Shown here in pieces: positions 57,361-64,000 of a stretch of DNA of 64,000 nucleotides. Under the pieces are notes generated by a model. The model was not told the origin of the DNA, did not search any database, and saw only the letters and a list, made by a program, of their open reading frames with translations. Position numbers and translations under genes: made by a program. The number at the start of each line of letters is the position of its first letter. Positions within the stretch are counted from its first letter, which is position 1. This DNA is from Roridomyces roridus (taxonomy: Eukaryota; Basidiomycota; Agaricomycetes; Agaricales; Mycenaceae), in the NCBI GenBank assembly GCA_029378245.1, contig JARKIF010000002.1, positions 372,001-436,000 of the forward strand. Reading direction: 5' to 3'.

Positions 57361-59461
57361 CTAATACTCGAACCCCTCCCTTGTCACCGCACTCTCTTGT
57401 ACCCCACCACCCGCCAAAGCCGCAAGCGCAGCCTTCTCAAACTCCGGAGACCCACATAAATAGACCTGGCTCCCAGCCAATTCCGTCGCCCCTCCAAAGA
57501 AATCCGTCGGTATCCTCCCCACATGACTCGTGAACATCATCCGCGGATCCAGAGTCTGCCCGATAAGCTCCACGTTCTTCGTCGTGAAGACCTCAAGTTC
57601 CAAATTCACTTGGGGACCGCACTCCCTAAATGCCTTGTCCACGAGTGGAAGGAGAACCTCCGGCTCGCGCGTGGAGAGCAGGAATCGAATCTCCCAGTGC
57701 GTGCCGGAAGGCGCGTCCCGCAGCGATCGTAGCATGCTCAAGAACGGGGTGATCCCAATACCCCCTGCGACCCACAGCAACTTGCGCGGCGCGTTGCTCG
57801 CCAAAGGAACCGAGAGACCCAGCTCGTCATCACTGACCCCCGAGGCTTCCGGGAGCACAAACGACCCACTGACCCCAACAATCCCGACCCTCAACCCAAG
57901 ATCCCGCGAATCCTCCAACGCATCCGGCTTGACCTCGGCCAACTTCCTCGCAATAGCAAACAACGGACCCGTCACCGCCCCACCACGCTTTTCGCGCATC
58001 GTCATCGAGTAGGTACGCGTGCCGCCTGATGACGTGTGGGCGGACGAGACGGTCCAGGTACGAATGCTGTCGTCGTTGACCGAGGTGGGTTTGTGCTGCG
58101 CCATGTGACGGTAGGCGGGGACGCCAACGAGGGGAGACATGTCCATGATAAGCGTCTGGCCCGGCTTTATATGCAGGTCCACCGAGGAGTCCCATGTGAA
58201 GGTGGCGATGGACGAGCTGTGTAGCTCGATCTTGCGCAAAAGGGCGGTCGAGTCTTTGGATTTATCGAATAGTGCAATGGTGGGAGATTCGGAAGCAAGA
58301 AGGCGAATGGGCGGGCTGTATGGACTGATTGTCTGTCAGCCAAGATTCCGAGACAAAGTAATGATGATACTTGCCTGCGCAGAGGAGACGTCCCCGCCCG
58401 TTGACGGACGGGTAAAGCATCCCGTACAAGTGTGAAACCAGTCACATAGACAGTGGTGAGGGTCTTCTGGAAAGGCATGAGCTTAAGCGCGTCTGCCCCG
58501 ACGAGATTCTGCGCGTCGCCAGTAAGATATAAGATATCTCCCGACACGAAGTCGACGAAAGTCAACGAGGCCATGGGCGTAGCCTCGATATTCCCAAGGG
58601 AAGTCATAAATCGATTGCCTGCCTTGAGTTAGTTTTCATACGAGACAGCTATCATCCACGAACCTGAGAAATCAGGCATGACCACCGTCCTGGCGTCAGA
58701 CGGCACAACGCGAGTAAAACCTGGGCGACCCCCGCGCTGATTCATGCCGAGATGCGAGGGGTAGAGTATCGCGTCCACTGCATGTGCTTGATACGTCGTC
58801 CCAACAAACAGCGTATCTGCGTTTGTAATGAACGACACCACCTCATCGGGGAGCCGTTCATCCGGTGAGAGGTGTAAATGCCGGTACGCGATACGTGGGT
58901 TGGTCTGCGGATGAGGAACCAAGTCCCGGACGTTGATGTACTTTGGGCAGTTTCTGCAAAAGACTTCCTCAGCAAATCCTCCTCCAAGAGATAGATTACG
59001 ACGTACCCAATAGCCTCGTTAACACGCAACTCCATCTTCAGCCTCATCTCCTCCTTGGTGAGCTTCGTAACAACCCCAGCCAGCTTATTCCTCCTCCTCG
59101 TCGGAAACTCAATCCCAATCCCCGCAACAAGCATACTCCCATCCCTCTCAAACAACTTGGAATTCTCCACCAACGGCTCCCCTTCCCACAACTCCGCATC
59201 AATCGAGAGCACAGTATACTTGGGCGTGCGGATGAACCCCGGTTTGCCCGTCTTGCCCGCTAGAATAGAACCCCAAGGCCTGCCCTCCTCATCCAACGTC
59301 GTAACAGGCAGAAAAGGGAGCTGCCGCGTGTGGAATTCGGCGTGCTCTGGAGGCAAGTCGCCCGAGATGTGCATGTAGAGCGAGGCGACGGCATAGTCGT
59401 TGGCCGTTTGTAGTTTTTGGTGGATGATATCTTCGCCGCGATGCCAGCCGTTAAGAGCCAT
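57361..59461 (-). CDS. PNP-oxidase-like / ferredoxin-reductase-like fusion oxidoreductase
   Basis: The ATG at 59461 opens MALNGWHRGEDIIHQKLQTA. Exons are 59007-59461, 58664-58953, 58375-58618 and 57361-58324. The introns are 53, 45 and 50 bases, and the last is GC-AG. In total 650 residues exactly in frame. Residues 1 to about 330 look like the pyridoxamine 5'-phosphate-oxidase/FMN-binding split barrel (FHTRQLPFLPVTTLDEEGRP, then PGFTRVVPSDARTVVMPDFS, NRFMTSLGNIEA, LTFVDFVSGDILYLTGDAQN). The C-terminal half is a ferredoxin/flavodoxin-reductase type FAD- and NAD(P)-binding module (RTWTVSSAH for the flavin, LLWVAGGIGITPFLSMLRSL for the nucleotide, SQVYLCGSPEFEKAALAAL). No 2Fe-2S domain is seen; the protein ends GFEY. 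Fusions of this layout occur in many fungi; the substrate is unknown. It appears cytosolic, with no signal peptide from this ATG. Confidence 0.8.
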
Positions 59462-59695
59462 GGTCGTCGAGAGTGAGAAGAGTAGAAGCCATTTAAATAG
59501 CAATAGGGTCACGGTGGGCGTTGGTAAGAGTTCGGGCGGAACGGGCACGAGATGTGATGACAAATGCGAGCTAGTCTTGGCTGCGGAATACAAGGAACTA
59601 CTGAAACTCAAGGAGTGTGGATACATGTAGCAGGGTATAGGTAAAGGAGTGTGGTAGTACAACAACATGGAGAAAAATAGAGGGAAAGGCCACTC

Positions 59696-61690
59696 TCAAG
59701 TGACCTTGCGAGGACGCCCATCAAGGTTTCGCGGTGCTGCCTTGACGAATCTCCGAGGCCCCTGCCGTCGAGTATTCACCTGCGCGCGTCTGGCTCGAAC
59801 ATGTGGACCAACCTCCGCGTCGTCGTCCATCTCAAAATCCGGCGCGTCAGCGTCTTGCATTTCAGAGTCCGCGGCCATGCTCGGAACGACCGAACCCGGC
59901 GGAGCTGGCTCGAACAGCTCCAGGGGAAACTCGATGTGGTATGGTCTGTGTCCTGACAACCAGGGGTGGAGGAGGGCACCCTCAGCGGTGGTACGGGCGA
60001 CTGGATTCGGGGCGAGCAGTCCGCTGACAAGGGCGATGGCTTTTTGTCACGAGTTACGACATGAATCATTTGGCGAGGATTGGAGCACACCTTCAGCAGA
60101 ACGCCCACTCATCAGACTCATATCTATAGGTTGTCCGGGGTGGTTGTATGTGAAGCTAGAGACCAAGAATGAATTGCAGTTTTTGTCGGCGAGAGATAAC
60201 TTACAGATGATAGAGAACAGCCCCAAGCGCCCAATCATCCCAGCACTTAGACGATGCTATGGTGGGTGCAATATGCGTCTTTTTAAATTGGTCCAACTGA
60301 TCCTCTGCCTCGGGTGCCGAGTAAGAGGTCCGTGAAAACAGCTAGCGAACATTGTTAGCCCCACTGGCAAGCAAGTGAAGGTGGCAGACCAACCGGAGGC
60401 GCGTTGGGGTACCCAATCGATCGCGAAAGTCCAAAGTCGACAACCTTGATCATAGGTGGGCCGTTCTTGGGGTGCGTAATCATAATATTCTGCAGCTGTA
60501 GTCAGTTTCGAGACCTCGAAGGGTGGGGGACGGACGGACGTCGGGCTTGAGATCACCGTGGGAAATGCCCTCGGTGTGCATATAGGCAATGGCAGAGGTG
60601 GTTTGGAAGCCTATCTCCCGCACCTGGTCCTCGTCTGAGGAACGGTCAGAGAGTCGGTAGATGTAAAGTGGTTGGGCATACTCAAGACGACTGTTCGTGC
60701 ATTATTGGATATTGTAAGGTTCTGCAGAGTAATACCGTCGATGAACTCGAGGATGATATCTGAAGGGAGTAATAAGTACATGAGCGCTGTAACATCTGAG
60801 GAGGACCTACCTACGAGGTCGCCCGCCACTCTGAAGAACACCTCGTGGAGCTTGCAGATATTCTGGTGATTGAGGAGCATCAAGGCCATCGCCTTCCAAA
60901 CGTCAGTCGAGTGCTGTTGAGAGAAGAGGAGTAATACCTCTTGTCCAGCGCACGGAATCGTTTCACTCCTCTTGACGTTCTGCGCCGAGGATGAGTGAAA
61001 GAAACATCTCCCATAGACATGATCACCCACCTTCCGGGACGTCTTCATGGCCCAGACCCTGCCCGTAGTCCTTTCCGTGACTCGGAAGATATACCCATGT
61101 GAACCTGCACCCATGGGAGGGCCCGTGGTATAGTGGAGGAAGACACTCTCCGATTTGCAGCGTCCATAAGGATGCCGGAACGTGTATCCTGCAAAATCTT
61201 CTAAATTCAGGTGCGGGGAGGACACTGTATACGTACGATGGTCTGGGATCTGCCCGATGACCGGGACCTTGCTGCCGAAACAGACAATGGACCCATCGAA
61301 CACTTGGTGAGTGCCCTCGACCTTTGTACCGTCGATCTGAGAAAGGGCATTCACAATCCGAAAAAAAAATGGTCCCAAAAGAGACGCACAAAGGTCCCGT
61401 TGGACGAAGAGTCCGTGAGGGTCACAACGGACGTCTGGTCACACTTGCCATTCCACTGAATATTCGCGTGCGTATTGCCTGGACAGGGTCAACGACATTC
61501 GATGCGACGGAACGAATTACTCACTGACGGCACCTCCAGCAAAGACAAAATCATTCTCCGCGCCCCTCCCAAGCGTAACACCTTGTATCTTGCAGGGCTC
61601 ATAGAAATTAATCCGCTGAACGTCCTCGCTTGGGACGAGTGGCTCTAGGTAAGCCCAGATCTGCGGGGAATAACCGGCTTCATCGTCCAT
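59696..61690 (-). CDS. FHA-domain protein kinase, paralogue with HGD motif
   Basis: The ATG at 61690 opens MDDEAGYSPQIWAYLEPLVP and the stop is at 59696-59698. The FHA domain comes first: QGVTLGRGAENDFVF, NIQWNGKCDQTSVVTLTD and SSSNGTF. A 53-base intron (GTGCGT...CTCAG) accounts for an apparent frameshift at a run of nine T, and IDGTKVEGTHQVFDGSIVCF continues. The kinase domain follows: PMGAGSHGYIFRV, VWAMKTSRK, NHQNICKLHEVFF, DIILEFIDG, then GISHGDLKPD (HGD in place of HRD), NIMITHPK, MIKVVDFGLSRSIG, SAPEAED and WDDWALGAVLYHLL. The tail (QGPRRFVKAAPRNLDG, RPRKVT) is basic. The catalytic aspartate and lysine and the DFG are kept, so activity is possible despite the missing HRD arginine. It may be related to checkpoint kinases or to a fungal FHA-kinase expansion. 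Confidence 0.75.
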
Positions 61691-61925
61691 GGTCTAGGGG
61701 TGGCGTTGAGGAAGAGCTCGTAGGAGGAGTGGGCTGTAGCGCAGAGGTGGACAATGAGGAGCAGGGTCCTCTTTGTTCTTTATATCGGTAAACGACGCTT
61801 GGGCCCTTGGTGATGCGCATTGACCGCTGGACAAAAGGACAACAGCCAGGATCTCTGTACCACGCGCTTTGATTGCGGCTTTGACAGTCGAGGGCCATAG
61901 CGAGCATATCCTGGTCAATGCAAGT

Positions 61926-62284
61926 TAGTGTTCACCACGGGTTTGGCAACCCGGTCCGGGTCGCGGGTACGGGTTGCCCGGGTACGGGCTCGGGTCGCTG
62001 TTGAACAACCCGTAACCCGTGCGGGTCAGACTCAAGCCATCAATTCGCGTCGGAACTCGATGGAGAGGTTACTGTGCAGTGTTTTGAGGGCATAAGACCT
62101 TGCTTACCGCTTAAAAGAGCACTCCAGAGCGTCTTCCAGGCACCAGCGTCGCAGAATACGCCCCAAAACCCGTCAAATTACGGGTCGGGTCATGACCCGT
62201 ACCCGGTGGCACGGGTCGGGTTTGTCGCGGGTACGGGTGCGGGTCGTCGTCTGACTACCCGCGGGTGACCCGTGGTGAACACTA
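61926..62284. mobile_element. 359-base hAT-like MITE
   Basis: The ends TAGTGTTCACCACGGGT and its reverse complement are flanked by ATGCAAGT at 61918-61925 and 62285-62292, a perfect 8-base target duplication. The subterminal regions are dense in CGGGTACGGGT and its complement ACCCGTACCCG on both arms. There is no coding capacity. The 8-base duplication and TAG...CTA ends fit the hAT superfamily. Confidence 0.85.
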
Positions 62285-62564
62285 ATGCAAGTTCGAGGTC
62301 GTAACTGGCTCAGTTGGTTGTTTCGGCGTGTTTTCCGATCAACGGATCATCACTTGACTTGCCCAGCAATGCCCACATTCCTTCAGCCCTTTCTCTACGC
62401 TGCTCTAAACCTGACGGCTCCGGGATCACGACCCATATCGATGGAAATTCGTCCGGCGCTAGCAAAAACTTGAAAGCAGCTCGTCAAGTACTCTGCGAGT
62501 CGGACGTCCGTGTGCTCACTGCTCGTAATATTCTTCCCTGCGCAAGTGCTCCAGCCTCCGCCTC

Positions 62565-63063
62565 TGCGTCGGTGCGGATACGTGGAGAGGTGCATCGACT
62601 AGTCGCGCCCCGGGACAAAAAGTACCAGTCCAATTTCGTCAAGGTGCCGCACCTACTTATTTTCGACCACCCACACGCTGGCAGATCTTCATTTTGCCCC
62701 GGATTAGTTCAGGAACTACAAAGTCGTCTACCGGCGCTGCGCCGTCCTGTTCTTCTGCGTCTGCGTCGACGCAAACGATGACTGGCATATCTCGAGGCGA
62801 TACATTTCTTCCCCGCTATCTCTCTTTCGCTGCGCATGATTCTGAGAGCCGACCCACAGATCTTTTCTTCGACGACGTATGCGAGCTGGATCTCGTCTTC
62901 AACTTCTACAATGTGTGTTCCATCCTCCCTCCATACTTCGCCCATTACATTCGCGCTGCAGGTCCACGCCATCCTAGACGAGATTTTCCTGGCAGGGGAG
63001 ATCGAGGAGACGAGCAAGGACATGGTTCCGGCACGGCTTGAAGAATTAGAGAAGTTGGCATGA
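62565..63063 (+). pseudogene. AP-2 complex sigma subunit, decayed copy
   Basis: Plus-strand pieces: VRIRGEVHRLVAPRDKKYQS, NFVK, then (after a GTGCCG...TTAG intron) FRNYKVVYRRCAVLFFCVCV, DANDD; in the next frame AYLEAIHFF; then DLFFDDVCELDLVFNFYN, an intron, and VHAILDEIFLAGEIEETSKD to a TGA at 63061-63063. This is the order of the clathrin adaptor AP-2 small chain (sigma), which acts in endocytic coat assembly. The N-terminal ~35 residues are not recognisable. One base is missing in NDN|LAYLEA, the VEVL segment is lost, and several conserved residues differ (RRY to RRC, FYK to FYN). I call it a pseudogene. Confidence 0.7.
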
Positions 63064-63624
63064 GAATCCGGGTGGTTGGAGGTGTGTAAGTTAGTTCAGG
63101 TGCGTTCTCATCTTCTGCGCACTTGCCTGTTGACGCCGATTCCACTCCTTGCAAGCCGGCCTTGATTGGACACTGCTGTACTTGTCTCGTCATGACTTTC
63201 CGTGCTTTACCTCCGAGGTAGCCGCGTCGGCATGCCACACAGCTCTTGGATTCGATTACCTGCCAGCCCGTTTGATTATACACTGCTGTATTCTGCAAAT
63301 GGACTTTGCGGTGCACTTTCGTCTTCGGGACTTCCCCTCCTGCCCGGATAATTGAATTGAATCCCGTCGCCTGGTCTTGATTCGACATCCTCATCGGTGG
63401 CAAGGCTTGCTTTCCCGCCGGGAAACCCAGTTGCGCAATGCTGTATAATCGACTGCATCGCATCGTGGCGCCGCTTTTCAAGCTGTTTGATTACGGGTAC
63501 TTTAACAGCCCTGCCGCGCGGTGGCGGACAGGGTCCTGACAGTCCGGTTTCATTTCAAAAATAAGCCACTTGAACTTCCTTTGGAACACTTGTGGCTGTT
63601 GCACTGCCGCCCTGGATACGTATA
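63064..63624. other. Gene-free stretch before TPR paralogue
   Basis: No gene is seen. It likely carries the promoter of the gene starting at 63690. CTGCTGTA-type words recur (about 63172, 63284, 63441) without a clear repeat unit. Confidence 0.4.
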
Positions 63625-63689
63625 TCAAGCTGCTGTTTCCCAGACTCCCTGCTTTCTTCCCCCACCTCTGTTATCCCTCATACCCAAGT
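63625..63689 (+). promoter_or_regulatory. Leader conserved with the broken TPR gene
   Basis: AGCTGCTGTTTCCCAGACTC, a pyrimidine run and TCTGTTATCCCTCA precede the ATG, matching the minus-strand leader at 13863-13925 in order and spacing. Conservation outside the coding region supports recent duplication or shared control. Confidence 0.6.
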
Positions 63690-64000
63690 ATGGATCCAAT
63701 CACAGTTACCACAACGGTCATCACACTGGCAACTTTCATCAAGGACCTCATTGAAGTTGGCCAGAGTATCATGGACTCTATAGAAAAGGTCTGTATTTAT
63801 ATTTTATCTTCATGGATGGTGGCTGATCTGGAAGTAGGTGTCTGAGAATCGGCGACAGCTCCGGGACCTCACAAATGAGATCCGTCGGTCTCTGGCTGAT
63901 ATTGCCAACCTTGTCCGAGGATGTGAAGATGAATACATGGCACCAGCTCTCTTGGGTGCTTTGGGAGACTTGAAGGCGTAAGTATTGCAATTTGATCTTT
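63690..64000 (+). CDS. TPR-type Rhizoctonia-family gene, 5' end only
   Basis: The ATG at 63690 opens MDPITVTTTVITLATFIKDL. Exon 1 is 63690-63788 (99 bases) and exon 2 is 63838-63977, after a 49-base intron (GTCTGT...AGTAG). A GTAAGT donor at 63978 starts an intron that runs out of the window. Exon 2 encodes VSENRRQLRDLTNEIRRSLA and DIANLVRGCEDEYMAPALLG, almost the same as the broken copy at 6977-13862, and the exon lengths are identical. Only the N-terminal helical region is visible; the TPR part would lie beyond the window. The function of the family is unknown to me. No defect is seen in what is present. Confidence 0.8.

Noticed and set aside
61340..61400. Apparent frameshift at a run of nine T in the FHA kinase
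   Set aside because: A GTGCGT...CTCAG intron of 53 bases removes the run and joins SSSNGTF to IDGTKVEG in frame, so no defect is needed.
1..64000. CRISPR arrays, operons and rRNA genes
   Set aside because: None seen. The genes are spliced eukaryotic genes, and no regularly spaced identical repeats or rRNA-like blocks occur.

Overview
The window looks like a chromosome segment of an agaricomycete (Basidiomycota), most likely of the Ceratobasidiaceae (Rhizoctonia/Thanatephorus/Ceratobasidium group). The reasons are the very short introns (45-66 bases) spliced GT-AG or GC-AG, two Plavaka-type transposase genes, a DUF6532 protein, a Zn2Cys6 regulator, and two copies of a gene family starting MDPITVTTTVITLATFIKD that I remember from Rhizoctonia genomes. 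The lineage rests on memory of these families; no search was run.

Layout. 1-7 kb is gene-free apart from TIR elements and a retrotransposon Gag relic. 7-14 kb holds a TPR-type gene (minus strand) broken by two insertions, a 3.36 kb TIR element with an 8-base target duplication and a ~0.8 kb element. 14-19 kb holds decayed coding relics (a HIT zinc-finger gene and an unrecognised gene) and a 554-base hAT-like MITE. 19.6-26.1 kb is a Plavaka transposase gene, itself broken by an 859-base insertion, divergent from an accessory gene with one frameshift. 26-35 kb has no gene I can defend. 35-36.6 kb is a Zn2Cys6 regulator, followed by 4.8 kb without a supported gene but with a MITE. 41.4-48 kb carries an FHA-domain protein kinase, a DUF6532 gene and a small coiled-coil gene divergent from it.

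48-56.2 kb is the oddest part. Fragments of ordinary housekeeping genes lie next to each other: ribosomal protein P0, plasma-membrane H+-ATPase, glucosamine-6-phosphate synthase and eIF4A. They are followed by an intact second Plavaka-like transposase with its own divergent coiled-coil gene, then a second, more decayed P0 copy. 57-62 kb has two intact genes (a pyridoxamine-phosphate-oxidase-like/ferredoxin-reductase-like fusion and a second FHA kinase) and a hAT-like MITE. 62.5-63.1 kb is a decayed AP-2 sigma copy. The window ends in the first exons of a second, apparently intact TPR paralogue whose leader closely matches that of the broken copy.

Coding joins inferred from conserved protein motifs are exactly in frame in the intact genes (for example 998 codons for the second transposase and 650 for the fusion oxidoreductase). 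The frameshifts in the housekeeping copies are therefore more likely real decay than poor sequence. The most novel-looking items are a 51-56 base mini-insertion with two hairpins and perfect 9-base target duplications, found twice and each time inside a larger TIR element; the mosaic of housekeeping gene fragments; and the repeated divergent pairing of transposon-type genes with small accessory genes.
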